Made by a program: the position numbers and the translations under genes. The notes under the pieces are model-generated. The model was not told the origin of the DNA and did not search any database. It worked only from the letters and a program-made list of their open reading frames with translations. Shown one piece after another: positions 41,351-51,031 of a DNA stretch of 64,000 nt. Location of the stretch: contig CAJOIS010000006.1 of the NCBI GenBank assembly GCA_905234645.1, forward strand, positions 26,217 through 90,216, given 5' to 3'. The first letter of the stretch is position 1. Every line of letters starts with the position of its first letter. Origin of the DNA: an uncultured Bacteroidales bacterium. GTDB taxonomy: Bacteria > Bacteroidota > Bacteroidia > Bacteroidales > F082.

Positions 41351-44300
41351 TTAATCCATAGCGTGCATGATTTCCAGCATGGTTTGATAGCTATCCACTT
41401 TGTGGTAGCGGACATGAGATGTGGATAGATTGTTGAACAGCTTTTCGGCGCAACCAATCTTTGCTTCTTCCACTTTCTTCAGTTGCATTGAGTCCATTGA
41501 GCCTTTGGTTTCGGCGATGAAGAAGATGTGCTTTACCGCGCCTTGGTTGAAGGCGATAGCCCAATCAGGAGCGTAGTTGCCCACGGGAGTAGGAATTTGG
41601 AAGGAACGAGGCAACTTGGCATAGACACAAACTTCTGAAGCTGCATCCAAATCTTCGGCGAAGGCGCGCTCTCCAGTGGAATCGGTGAAGACATAATCCA
41701 TGATGTGTTTCTTCGAGGAATAGGACTTCGACACGTTTTGAGCGTGTTTCTCTTGGGTGAAGATTTCGCTATCGTAGGTCTGATCGATGCGGTCGTATTG
41801 GATATGCTCCACAATCATGGTGGCTTTCTCGTTCCTGATGATACGGCTTACGTTTTTGATGAACTCCTCAGGGTTGTTGCGGAACATGGCCAACTTGCTG
41901 GGGAGAATCTTTTTCAGGATGGTGGCCGTCGTGCGACGGGTGAGCGTTGTGCGCTTGGCCACTTCGCCCACAAGGTCATATTTCACCGATGAAGTGCTTA
42001 CCGTTCCCAACTTCTGGGTGGTGGTTTTGGTGTCGCCAAAGGTATCTACTGACTCCTGGTCACCAATGGTCATCACATATTTCAATTCGGTGACCATCAG
42101 CTCTGCATTGATGGCGTTCACGGCTTTTTCTATCAGCTCGTTACTGTCGTAGTGGACGGTATAGACGTACTTGTGGTTAATCTCTTTCCACAAGGCTTGG
42201 AACTCTTTCTTATTGAAGTTCTCGTTGAGGCGGTTAGTAGCTTCAGCGGCGGCGTTGCCATTCTCAATCATATCCTCGATAGAAATGCTATCGTCGAAGA
42301 GGGCTTTGATGAGCGTGATGACCTGCTCTTCCTTGCCAGCCAGTTTCTTGCTCATTGGCTCCAGCGTTCCGTTCAGCAAGTCGTCCTTAAAGGTCTGTGT
42401 GATTTGGTAGTTCACATCGGAATATTCGTTTCCTGCCAGCCAGCCACATATAGCCATTGCATCCTGTGCATTCAAGGTGTATTTCTCGCCGTCCAAGGTG
42501 ATAATCTTGCCTTGGAAATACTCTGGAGTGGCCTTGTTGGGACGTTCACGAAGGGCATCTTTGGTCTCGCGCTGTAAGTCGGCCACGAAAGTCTTGTAGC
42601 TTTCGTTGGCGATGACGGTGAGCTTGTTGATGTCGTGTACCATTTCATCACCCAGCTCTTCCAAGTCCATGCGGTTGCCTTGTTGGTCAACACAGATGCG
42701 GAGGCCACGTCCCACTTCCTGACGCTTGGCAATAGCTGAGGCAGCATGACGCAGGGTGCAAATCTGGAACACATTGGGATTGTCCCAGCCCTCACGAAGG
42801 GCAGAGTGTGAGAAGATGAAGCGGGTTGGCTCGTCGAAGCTCAGCAGTCGCTCTTTGTTCTTCAGGATGAGGTCGTAGGCTGAAATATCATCGGAAATGT
42901 CGGTGCCGCGACCTGTAGCACTGTTGACCGCGTGGCCTTTCTTGTCGATGGAGAAATAGCCGTTGTGGACTTGTGATGCATCGAATTGGAGAAGATACTT
43001 TTGGTAGTCATCTTCAAACAGGGACAGGTTGTCGTTCAAAATACGGGTGTATTCCTCTTCGAAGATTTTCCAGAATGGGCCATGAATCTCTTCGCCTTCG
43101 TCGTTGTAGCTCTTATAGTGGGCCACTTCGTCAACAAAGAACAGCGAGAGGGTTTTGATACCGCGCTTGAACAAATCGCGCTCCTTCTCGAAGTGTGAAG
43201 CGATGGTTTCGCGGATTTGAACGCGCTGCATGGCTTCCTCACTGCTGTCGCCATAGACTTCGCCCTTGGCAATCTTCACACCATTAAGGAAGGTAATGGT
43301 GTTGTGGAAAGCATCAATGTCGGAAATGGTGAAGTCTTTATATTCAAGGAGGCCTGAGGCGCTATAAAGGCTATCGCCATGCCCCAGTTTCTTCATGATT
43401 TTCTTCACACCGGAGTTGGTTTCCACTTCCATTTCAAGACGCACCATCGGGGGTTGGTTCTTGGAAAGGATGATGTCGTCGAGATAGAGGTAGGAGCTGG
43501 TGCCTTTGAGGTTCTTCACTTCAAAGCCTTTTACCTGAATCTTCTTCACCAGTTTCTGCTTGAAGGCATCCAGTGCATCGAGGGCATAGATGCAGTTATG
43601 TTGGGTTTTGTGGGTGGCCGAGTAATAGAGCACAAAGAGCGGGTTGAAGCGACGCAGGGCTTTTTGGGTGGCTTGACCTTCCATCTTTTGAGGCTCATCC
43701 ATGATGATGATGGGACGGTTGGCGGCAATCACATCGATGGGCTTGCGACTGCCGAAGTCGTCGCGCTCAGAGTAGATAATCAAGCCTGCTTTGGTCTTCT
43801 TATCCTCGTTCAAATCCTTGGCGAAGGCCTGTGTGTTGATGATCATCACGTTGATGCCCGCATCGCTGGAATATGAATCAAGCTGCTGGAGGTTGGACGA
43901 GTTGTAGATGAAAAAACGAGCTTTCTTGCCATAGTGTTCCATGAAGTGGTCTTCGAGCATGGTGAAACTCTTATTGACACCCTCGCGGATGGCGATGGAC
44001 GGCACCACGACGATGAACTTGTTCCAGCCGTAGCGTTTGTTCAGCTCAAACATGGTCTTGATATAGACATAGGTCTTACCCGTGCCTGTTTCCATTTCGA
44101 TGTCTAAGCCTAAGCGACCCAAATCGTTGACGAGCTTGGGCGACTGCTTGATGTCCTGACCGTCTTGAATCTTACGGATGTTGTCAAGTAGCTGCTTGTC
44201 ATCCAGCTCAATGTCGCTGTTGCGGTAGCCTGTGTACTCCTCCTCGAAGGTGATTTTTGCAGCGGCTTTCTTGCCCAGGTCACGCCTGAATTGGAAAGCA

Positions 44301-44386
44301 TCACGCGAGGGCTGCCCTGCAAATACCGATACGGTGTTTTCCACCGCATCGGACTGGTATTGTTGTATTTTGAATTTAAATTTCAT
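41351..44386 (-). CDS. res: Type III restriction enzyme Res subunit
   Basis: A 1011-residue superfamily-2 helicase/translocase with C-terminal nuclease. Walker A is METGTGKT (98-105), Walker B DEPQ (230-233), motif III SAT (256-258), and the helicase C part has HSALREGWDNPNVFQICTL and GRGLRI (motif VI). The end has a PD-(D/E)XK site: D941 in APDWAIAF and E959-T-K961 in IAETKG. Res joins Mod to cut unmodified DNA after ATP-driven communication between two sites. The gene begins 2 bp after the Mod stop. Length and motifs are intact, so it should be active. Confidence 0.92.
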   Translation of the reverse strand: MKFKFKIQQYQSDAVENTVSVFAGQPSRDAFQFRRDLGKKAAAKITFEEEYTGYRNSDIELDDKQLLDNIRKIQDGQDIKQSPKLVNDLGRLGLDIEMETGTGKTYVYIKTMFELNKRYGWNKFIVVVPSIAIREGVNKSFTMLEDHFMEHYGKKARFFIYNSSNLQQLDSYSSDAGINVMIINTQAFAKDLNEDKKTKAGLIIYSERDDFGSRKPIDVIAANRPIIIMDEPQKMEGQATQKALRRFNPLFVLYYSATHKTQHNCIYALDALDAFKQKLVKKIQVKGFEVKNLKGTSSYLYLDDIILSKNQPPMVRLEMEVETNSGVKKIMKKLGHGDSLYSASGLLEYKDFTISDIDAFHNTITFLNGVKIAKGEVYGDSSEEAMQRVQIRETIASHFEKERDLFKRGIKTLSLFFVDEVAHYKSYNDEGEEIHGPFWKIFEEEYTRILNDNLSLFEDDYQKYLLQFDASQVHNGYFSIDKKGHAVNSATGRGTDISDDISAYDLILKNKERLLSFDEPTRFIFSHSALREGWDNPNVFQICTLRHAASAIAKRQEVGRGLRICVDQQGNRMDLEELGDEMVHDINKLTVIANESYKTFVADLQRETKDALRERPNKATPEYFQGKIITLDGEKYTLNAQDAMAICGWLAGNEYSDVNYQITQTFKDDLLNGTLEPMSKKLAGKEEQVITLIKALFDDSISIEDMIENGNAAAEATNRLNENFNKKEFQALWKEINHKYVYTVHYDSNELIEKAVNAINAELMVTELKYVMTIGDQESVDTFGDTKTTTQKLGTVSTSSVKYDLVGEVAKRTTLTRRTTATILKKILPSKLAMFRNNPEEFIKNVSRIIRNEKATMIVEHIQYDRIDQTYDSEIFTQEKHAQNVSKSYSSKKHIMDYVFTDSTGERAFAEDLDAASEVCVYAKLPRSFQIPTPVGNYAPDWAIAFNQGAVKHIFFIAETKGSMDSMQLKKVEEAKIGCAEKLFNNLSTSHVRYHKVDSYQTMLEIMHAMD

Positions 44387-44388
44387 GG

Positions 44389-46431
44389 TTACAAGATTCT
44401 ACGGATAGTATCTTTACTATATGCCTGCCAAATCTGCTCGAAGTTGTCCGCCACGTTGTCTGTGGCCAGACTGCTGTCGCGCATGACGAAGTAATAGGGC
44501 TGGCGTTTGGCCACTTCCTTGATGACGTCTTCGTTCACCTTTTCGTCGAAGCAGGCGATGAGGTAGCCCCCGTTGACGGAGAACACTTCCTTGCCGGCTA
44601 TCTTCTCGGTTTCGATTTTGGCGGACAGCGGTAGGTTGCACTCCAGCATCACTTGGAAGAGCAAGTCCTCCGACGAGCGGTCGGGCTTGATGTTGTCCTC
44701 AAACAGGGTCTGCTCCGTTGAGTCCTCCGGACGGTAATAAACATCCTGCATATTGCTGGAGTCGAGTTTTAGTACACGGAAGCCTGTATCCAAATTTTGT
44801 GTGGTTAATGGCGATTCCTCCTTGATTTTCTTGCCCGCACGACGGATACGCTCCTTGCCTATTTCGCAGATGTTTTTGTAGCCAGCTTTGTAGGCTTCGC
44901 TTTCAATTTCAACAGCCTCTGGTAATTGTACCATAATATATTTACGTTTTCCTTCGTCTTTTAAATTAAGCAACATTGTAGCGTGGGCTGTGGTTGCTGA
45001 TCCAGAAAAGAAGTCAAGAATGGTGTCATCATTGCTTGTGGTTCTTTTTAGAATATACGAAACCAATGGTAGTGGTTTTGGATATGAGAAGACCTTCCCA
45101 TTAAACAATTCTCTTATGTCATTACTGCCCCTTGTCGTATAAAAACTACTATCTGTCCAAACAGATGAGATACTGCTTCCAGCTGTTTTATAATCGTGTA
45201 CTTCTAGTGTTGGAATATCAGGGTCATTTGATATTCGGTATGTTTGAAGTTCACCATTTTGTATTTTATCGATAATACCTCCAGAAAGATATTGAATTGC
45301 AAACTGGTTTTTGCCTTTTTGGTCTTTTTGTGGGACAACTTTAATGAATCCTTTTTCCCAATCCCCTAATAATCGACTTGAAATAAGGCGCCATACACAT
45401 TGGTCGCCTTTGGCTGTAATAGGCCAAATAGCATATGCACCATCAGGAGCTTCGTCAAAATCATAAACGAAATCTCCAACAGAACCAGAGTATGAACCAT
45501 CATCAATGCGCTCCTGTATTGATTTCCCGCAGCCAATTATAGCACCTTTGCCATTTACAAAAATAGGATATGCTTGATTTGGTCGTTCAATTTGATTAAA
45601 TGTTGCGAGATTCATTCCGTGATAAGGCGAACTATAAGATTTCATATCTTCTTCTGTTGGTATAGGTAACATGCCCACTGGAACTACGAACACAACATAT
45701 TCATTTGAAATACTAAATGCTCCATTGGGTTTACCACCAGATGTTTGGACTGTAACAGCAAATACTTGGAACCCGTTGAACAGTTCTTGGCACATTTTCA
45801 TAAGATTATATAATTCATTATAACCAATGCTAATAGCCATTATACCTTCTTTGGATAATAAATCCTTAGCGACACGAATACGCGGATAAATCATGTTGAG
45901 CCAATCCGTGTGGAAGCGACCATTGCTTTCGGTGTTGGCCACGAGGCGGTTGCCCTCCTCGTCCTCCTGCCCGCTGTTGTGGACATAGTCGCCCGCAGTC
46001 TGGGCAAAGTCGTCGTTATACACGAAGTCGTTGCCCGTGTTGTAGGGCGGGTCGATGTAGATCATCTTCACTTTGCCCAAGTAGTTCTCGCGCAGCAGTT
46101 TCAGCACTTCGAGGTTGTCGCCCTCAATATAGAGGTTTTGCGTGTTGTCGAAGTCTACGCTTTCCTCGCGGCAGGGGCGCAGCGTGTCGGTGGTGGGCGC
46201 GTTGGCCAGCCGGATGGCATTGCGCTTGTCGGGCCAAGTGAATTGATAGCGTTCTGTTGGGCCTTCTACAATGTCTTTAGAAAGCTCTTGGCGGAGCATA
46301 TCGAAATCGATGGCCGCTTCGGGCTTCCCATGCTCATCGAGGCGTTCGGTGAGGCAGTTGGGGAAGAGTTCGGCAATCTTCTTTATGTTTTCGTCCACGA
46401 TGTTGGTGGTTTGTAGGTTGAGTTTATCCAT
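44389..46431 (-). CDS. mod: Type III restriction-modification methyltransferase Mod subunit
   Basis: Adenine-specific DNA methyltransferase, beta class. From an upstream Met (46458) motif IV is DPPY at 136-139 and motif I is FFSGSA at 483-488, in the order of type III Mod proteins; the part between holds the target-recognition domain. I prefer the start MDKLNLQ at 46431 because it leaves only 8 bases of overlap with the preceding gene. The DNA from about 44890 to 45890 (target-recognition region through motif I) is clearly more AT-rich than either end, a sign of domain exchange. Mod sets the recognition sequence for both modification and restriction. Confidence 0.92.
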   Translation of the reverse strand: MDKLNLQTTNIVDENIKKIAELFPNCLTERLDEHGKPEAAIDFDMLRQELSKDIVEGPTERYQFTWPDKRNAIRLANAPTTDTLRPCREESVDFDNTQNLYIEGDNLEVLKLLRENYLGKVKMIYIDPPYNTGNDFVYNDDFAQTAGDYVHNSGQEDEEGNRLVANTESNGRFHTDWLNMIYPRIRVAKDLLSKEGIMAISIGYNELYNLMKMCQELFNGFQVFAVTVQTSGGKPNGAFSISNEYVVFVVPVGMLPIPTEEDMKSYSSPYHGMNLATFNQIERPNQAYPIFVNGKGAIIGCGKSIQERIDDGSYSGSVGDFVYDFDEAPDGAYAIWPITAKGDQCVWRLISSRLLGDWEKGFIKVVPQKDQKGKNQFAIQYLSGGIIDKIQNGELQTYRISNDPDIPTLEVHDYKTAGSSISSVWTDSSFYTTRGSNDIRELFNGKVFSYPKPLPLVSYILKRTTSNDDTILDFFSGSATTAHATMLLNLKDEGKRKYIMVQLPEAVEIESEAYKAGYKNICEIGKERIRRAGKKIKEESPLTTQNLDTGFRVLKLDSSNMQDVYYRPEDSTEQTLFEDNIKPDRSSEDLLFQVMLECNLPLSAKIETEKIAGKEVFSVNGGYLIACFDEKVNEDVIKEVAKRQPYYFVMRDSSLATDNVADNFEQIWQAYSKDTIRRIL

Positions 46432-47092
46432 TTTCGTTGTTTTTATTTTCATTTTCAATAATATCTGAACTAGCTATATTTCCAAGCATTGCTATTATTG
46501 ATTTGCCATTATCATTATTCCGCTTTAGTTCCTTTTTTATTTCTTGCAATGCTAAAGTATTATCATCATAGACAATGGCACTCGGTCCTAGAAAATCAGT
46601 TATTGAAAACTTTTCTTTGATACGATATTTTTTACAATACTTTCCTGTAATAACTATTTTTTCATCCTTATAACTATCCAACCATTTATTAATACTCTCT
46701 GATGAGAATGTTTGGTCACCAATTAAGTGTGATGATTGTTTTGATGTATAAGCAGGCGTTAAAAGGATGTATATACATCTTCCTGGAGCCATAACTAATT
46801 TCTTATTATTGATTTTTTCAAATACAGATTTGATGTATTCAGAGTAATGGTTTTCTATTAAGCTGCTTTTAATACGCACTTTCACATCATACGCTGTACT
46901 TTTCCCGACATTCATTATTTTAAGCATAAATTCATTCTGATATGAAATAATCTCAAATACCAGCCGAGCTCTGTTTTCATTTCTAAATTGCTTTTTATTC
47001 TGCAACACTGATATTAAAGCTATTAATGCCATAATAGCTGTAACTATTGCTGATATTGCATCCCAATCTAAATTCCAATTACAACAAGTCAT
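46424..47092 (-). CDS. Membrane-anchored protein of unknown function in the restriction operon
   Basis: A 222-residue AT-rich gene. One hydrophobic helix near the N-terminus (AISAIVTAIMALIALISVLQ, about 12-31) is followed by a beta-rich part (ARLVFEIISYQNEFMLKIMN, VGKSTAYDVKVRIK) and a charged C-terminal helix. The layout of one transmembrane helix plus a beta-sandwich with V.N.G...A..V resembles small cargo or sensor proteins seen near restriction genes, but no named family is assigned. It sits between DUF4391 and Mod, 6 bp after the former and overlapping the latter, so it is an insertion into a commonly contiguous pair. Confidence 0.65.
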   Translation of the reverse strand: MTCCNWNLDWDAISAIVTAIMALIALISVLQNKKQFRNENRARLVFEIISYQNEFMLKIMNVGKSTAYDVKVRIKSSLIENHYSEYIKSVFEKINNKKLVMAPGRCIYILLTPAYTSKQSSHLIGDQTFSSESINKWLDSYKDEKIVITGKYCKKYRIKEKFSITDFLGPSAIVYDDNTLALQEIKKELKRNNDNGKSIIAMLGNIASSDIIENENKNNENG

Positions 47093-47098
47093 AATCTA

Positions 47099-47701
47099 CT
47101 ATTTAAGAAGTTTATTTAATTCTTTCAGTTGTTCATACATTTCTAGCTTCTTACGAGGCTGTTTTTCCAATCGCGCTTTCTTTTCAAGCGTTTCAATCTG
47201 CTTGATGACTTTCTGTTTTTCACCGTCGATGGAAATTTGCTCCTCGATGGTCACGCCTTCCATCACCTCAAAATGGCCGATGGCCATTACTATGTTTTCC
47301 CAAACCTTATCCATGTCGAAGCCCATCAGGGGCAGTAAGGCATCGGCCAGCGGCTCCCAGTCGGTGGCAAAGAGCTTTTCGTGTACGACTGCCAAGCGAA
47401 CTCTTTCCTGATAAGCCAAAGCAAAGACCATGTGCTGCTTTATTAGCTTGGAGAGCAGCATGATATTCTTTTCGTCATACTCCTCTTGCTTCAGCGACAC
47501 GAGCAATACATAAAACTCCTTGACACGCTCACCTTCCTTTAAGCCGGGCACCGTGTTGGACGAAACCATGTTCACGATGTCGATACGGCTGATGTCAGCA
47601 TCGAAGCGGTCGCGCTGTGCAGGCTTCAGCTCAAACTTTGAGAAGATGGCCTTCTTTGGAAGTTGCTTTGCAGTTTCGGTGGTCTTTGGCAGTCCAAGCA
47701 T
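47099..47701 (-). CDS. DUF4391 domain-containing protein
   Basis: A 200-residue protein matching DUF4391: start MLGLPKTTETAKQLPKKAIF, central strands FYVLLVSLKQEEYDEKNIM and IKQHMVFALAYQERVRLAVV, and a C-terminal Lys/Glu coiled coil. DUF4391 genes are, to my knowledge, regularly found between an SNF2-type helicase and type III restriction genes. Function not known; the order suggests an accessory subunit. 28 bp after the helicase gene. Confidence 0.8.
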   Translation of the reverse strand: MLGLPKTTETAKQLPKKAIFSKFELKPAQRDRFDADISRIDIVNMVSSNTVPGLKEGERVKEFYVLLVSLKQEEYDEKNIMLLSKLIKQHMVFALAYQERVRLAVVHEKLFATDWEPLADALLPLMGFDMDKVWENIVMAIGHFEVMEGVTIEEQISIDGEKQKVIKQIETLEKKARLEKQPRKKLEMYEQLKELNKLLK

Positions 47702-47729
47702 ATCTAAGTTTAGTGTTTAGAGTTTAGAG

Positions 47730-50700
47730 TTATTTGATTACCAAGAAGTCGATTAGTTCAAAGTCATCAAGGCCTTTGATTTCCTTTGTGAACAGCTCGC
47801 CCTGAACGCCTTCAAGGAAGCTGTCGATGTCGCTGTTTTCCTTCACAGTGATGATACTGTTGATGGCATCGCCCAGCAGCTTGGAGTAGTGTGCCATCTT
47901 GAAGCCGTCGCGAGTTTCCTTGTTGAACTCACGACAGAGCGAGGTCTGCGGCATGTTCTTTCCCTTGCAGAGGCTGCGGAACTTGTCAAGCAGCTCCTTG
48001 GGCGAAAGGTGGTTGACCACCACTGAGCCGTCGTTGCGAAGGTAAACGATATAGAAGGGATGCAGACGGTTCTTTTTGTCGATGTTGACACCTTTGTTGC
48101 GGTTCTTCAGCACAAAGATGACACCTGGCTCGGTGAACTCGTTGTGGCCAACAACGGCGTGGAGGCCGAAGGGCGTATGCTCCACATCCTCGTGGGTCTT
48201 CATATATTCCAGCAGGTCAAGGCGGAACTCGTTGAGGCCAAGATCCATGATGGAAACGCCATTGTTCATCTCCTCGATGTCGACGACTTCTTCCTGAAGC
48301 TTCTTCAGTTGAGCCTTGCGGTATTCCAAATCACCTTTCTCTTCGGGAGAAATAGGATTGTCGTCGCCTGTGGAGGTGAGCACAGAGACCTTCATACGGG
48401 CTTCGACACGGCCTTTGAGATCGATGTATTCGTCAAGCGTCATGTCTGGCCAGTAGTTTACCAGCTGGATGACATCGTTTTTGGAGCCGATACGGTCGAT
48501 ACGACCGAAGCGTTGGATGATGCGCACGGGGTTCCAGTGGATGTCGTAGTTGATGAGGTAGTCGCAATCCTGCAAGTTCTGACCTTCCGAAATGCAGTCG
48601 GTGGCGATGAGGACTTCTATCTCCTCATGGATATTGGGATAGATGGACTCTTTTTCCTTGGATATGGGCGAAAAGAGGGTCAGCACTTTGTTGAAGTCGA
48701 GTTTTTCCTTCAACTTCAAAGTGCTACGCGCGTCCACGTCGCCTGTGACCAGGGCGGTGTCCATTCCATATTTCTGCTTGATAGGTTTGGCCAGGTTGTC
48801 GTAGAGATAAACGGCTGTATCGGAGAAGGCTGTAAAGATGAGCACCTTCTTGTTGTCGCCGTTGATGGGATGAGCGAACTTGTCGCGAAGGTCGGCAATG
48901 AGCTGCTGAAGCTTGCTGTCGTGCTCAGGGGTGATGTCGTCGAGCATCAAGCGGGTAAGCTCCAACTCTTCCTTATCGCTCTGGAGGTATTGCCGCCAGC
49001 TGATATAGTCGATGTCTTCCAAGGCAATCCTGTTTTTCTTGGTGCCCACAAAGGCATCGTTGTCGGAGTCTTCAATGTCGAAATCGTAATCATCAACCTC
49101 TTCCACATTGATATAAGCTTCATGGCGGTCAATCGTATCGATAGTGTTGGAAATGAGCTTCAGCAAACGAGTCAGTGTGAGCCGGAAAGAATTGACGGAG
49201 CTTTCGAGACGCTTCAGCATTAAGATGCACATGATGCGACGAATACCCATTTCACGGCCTACCAAGGAAAGTCCTGCGCCGTGTGTCTCAGGGTCGAGCG
49301 CATACTTTGCCATCTTGCTTGGCAGGATAAACTCCGAAGGCGTATAGATGGCAAGGTTGAGCTTCTGGAGTTGGTTGAAGATTTCATTGTAGTTGATGGC
49401 CGACGGAAGGTCAGTGAGTGACGGACGGCGCGAGATAGGCGGAAGTCTAAGCGGGAACTTGCCGACGGCTTCGGTGTTGTAATACGCCTCGATGTGCTTG
49501 CGGCTTCGGGCGATAGTGACCGAATCGAGCACCTCGAAGAAATCGAAACTGAGCATCCCAAGGAGCCTTTCAGTGTTGCGCTTTTCGTTGGGAAGTTTTG
49601 CCCAGATGTTGTAAGCCTTCTGCGCTTGGCGGAAGATGTCGTCAATTGAAGTGTTGGTGTTGAGCAGTGCGTCCATCCGCTTGGTATCGCCTTCATAGGC
49701 CAGTTGCAGCTGGTTTTTGAGGTCGTTGAAGCGGTTGTTGACAGGTGTGGCCGAGAGCATCAGCACCTTGGTTTTTACGCCGGCACGAATCACCTTGTTC
49801 ATCAGGCGCAAGTAACGGTTCTCGCGAGGGTCATCGTCGTCATCGTCCCTTGTGATTTTGCCGCCGTTACGGAAGTTGTGCGACTCGTCAATCACAACCA
49901 GGTCGTAGTTGCCCCAGTTGATTTTCTCCAGCTCCAAGCCGTTGGAGCGGCCCCCAACACGCGAAAGTTCGGAATGGAACAACACGGTATAGGCAAGCCT
50001 ATCGCCTGCGATGGGATTAGTGATGTAGTTGGTGCGATAGGTCATCCAGTTGTCGCAAAGTTTCTTGGGACAGAGCACCAGGACATTCTTGTTTCGCGTC
50101 TCGTAGTATTTGATGACGGCCAGTGCGGTGAAGGTCTTACCCAGACCTACACTGTCGGCAAGGATGCAGCCGTTGTATTTCTCCAGCTTGTTGATGATGG
50201 CCAAGGCTGCGTCTTTTTGGAAGTCGTAGAGTTTGTTCCAAATTTGGCTGTCCTTGAAGCCTGTGGCCTCGTTGGGAAGAACGTCTTCGGAAATATCTTC
50301 AAGAAATTCGTTGAAGATATTGTAGAGGGTGACGAAATAAATGAACTCTGGAGAGTTTTCGCGGTAGATGTTGGAGATATGATCGATGATGTCATCAGTG
50401 ACATCGGCAAAGTCCTTTTCGTTGTTCCAAAGCTCGTTGAACACACGGAGATACTGGCGGGCGTTGGCACCATCCACCTTGTTGACGAAGTTCATCATGC
50501 TGTTGCCGCGCTCACAGCCCAAGTCGGTTGTGGTGAAGCCGTTTACTGGCGTATAGGTGCATACTTCATCGTTTGCAACGTTGATAAAGCCAGGAAGGGT
50601 GTTGTTAGTGGTATTCGACTTGAAGCGGACTTTTTGCTTTATCCAATTAGCGCATTCAATAGCGATGGCTTTTTGGGTGAGTTGGTTGCGAAGCTTCACT

Positions 50701-51029
50701 TCAAAGGGAGAGCCGTAAAGGGTGCGCTCACGGTCGATGCGAGGGATGTAGAACTCACGCCGTTGTTTGTCGATTCTTTCGGCGGTGAACGTGGGCGAAG
50801 TAAAGATAAACCTCAACTCCTTGATGTCTTTGAGTTGCTCCTTTAGCTCCTGAAAGGCATAGATGGAGAAACAGCAAGCAGCCATTGAAATCTTGCTTGC
50901 CGACTTAATCTCCACGGTTAAGTCATCGCGTAGCGTCTTGGTGACGTTATCAATCAGTTCCATTAATGTGTTCCTTTGTATCTCTCGTTCAAAACCGCCC
51001 ACAAAAAAACGTGGGTCTTTACCTTTCAT
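47730..51029 (-). CDS. SNF2-type helicase with PLD-like N-terminal region
   Basis: A 1099-residue superfamily-2 ATPase and first gene of the operon. Walker A is ADSVGLGKT (291-299), Walker B DESH (381-384), motif III SATP (426-429), and the C-terminal lobe has TDCISEGQNLQ and QRFGRIDRIG. The first 190 residues look like the phospholipase-D-like extension found in related defence helicases, but no HKD motif is visible, so it would be non-catalytic. The C-terminal 300 residues are unclassified. It probably moves along or remodels DNA; proposed partner of the Mod/Res pair. The start at 51029 lies directly against a long hairpin in the leader. Confidence 0.85.
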   Translation of the reverse strand: MKGKDPRFFVGGFEREIQRNTLMELIDNVTKTLRDDLTVEIKSASKISMAACCFSIYAFQELKEQLKDIKELRFIFTSPTFTAERIDKQRREFYIPRIDRERTLYGSPFEVKLRNQLTQKAIAIECANWIKQKVRFKSNTTNNTLPGFINVANDEVCTYTPVNGFTTTDLGCERGNSMMNFVNKVDGANARQYLRVFNELWNNEKDFADVTDDIIDHISNIYRENSPEFIYFVTLYNIFNEFLEDISEDVLPNEATGFKDSQIWNKLYDFQKDAALAIINKLEKYNGCILADSVGLGKTFTALAVIKYYETRNKNVLVLCPKKLCDNWMTYRTNYITNPIAGDRLAYTVLFHSELSRVGGRSNGLELEKINWGNYDLVVIDESHNFRNGGKITRDDDDDDPRENRYLRLMNKVIRAGVKTKVLMLSATPVNNRFNDLKNQLQLAYEGDTKRMDALLNTNTSIDDIFRQAQKAYNIWAKLPNEKRNTERLLGMLSFDFFEVLDSVTIARSRKHIEAYYNTEAVGKFPLRLPPISRRPSLTDLPSAINYNEIFNQLQKLNLAIYTPSEFILPSKMAKYALDPETHGAGLSLVGREMGIRRIMCILMLKRLESSVNSFRLTLTRLLKLISNTIDTIDRHEAYINVEEVDDYDFDIEDSDNDAFVGTKKNRIALEDIDYISWRQYLQSDKEELELTRLMLDDITPEHDSKLQQLIADLRDKFAHPINGDNKKVLIFTAFSDTAVYLYDNLAKPIKQKYGMDTALVTGDVDARSTLKLKEKLDFNKVLTLFSPISKEKESIYPNIHEEIEVLIATDCISEGQNLQDCDYLINYDIHWNPVRIIQRFGRIDRIGSKNDVIQLVNYWPDMTLDEYIDLKGRVEARMKVSVLTSTGDDNPISPEEKGDLEYRKAQLKKLQEEVVDIEEMNNGVSIMDLGLNEFRLDLLEYMKTHEDVEHTPFGLHAVVGHNEFTEPGVIFVLKNRNKGVNIDKKNRLHPFYIVYLRNDGSVVVNHLSPKELLDKFRSLCKGKNMPQTSLCREFNKETRDGFKMAHYSKLLGDAINSIITVKENSDIDSFLEGVQGELFTKEIKGLDDFELIDFLVIK

Positions 51030-51031
51030 TG

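Noticed and set aside
47730..51029. DISARM or BREX identity of the helicase operon
   Set aside because: There is no DUF1998 gene, PglZ phosphatase, BrxC-type ATPase or Lon-like protease, so the gene set does not match either system.
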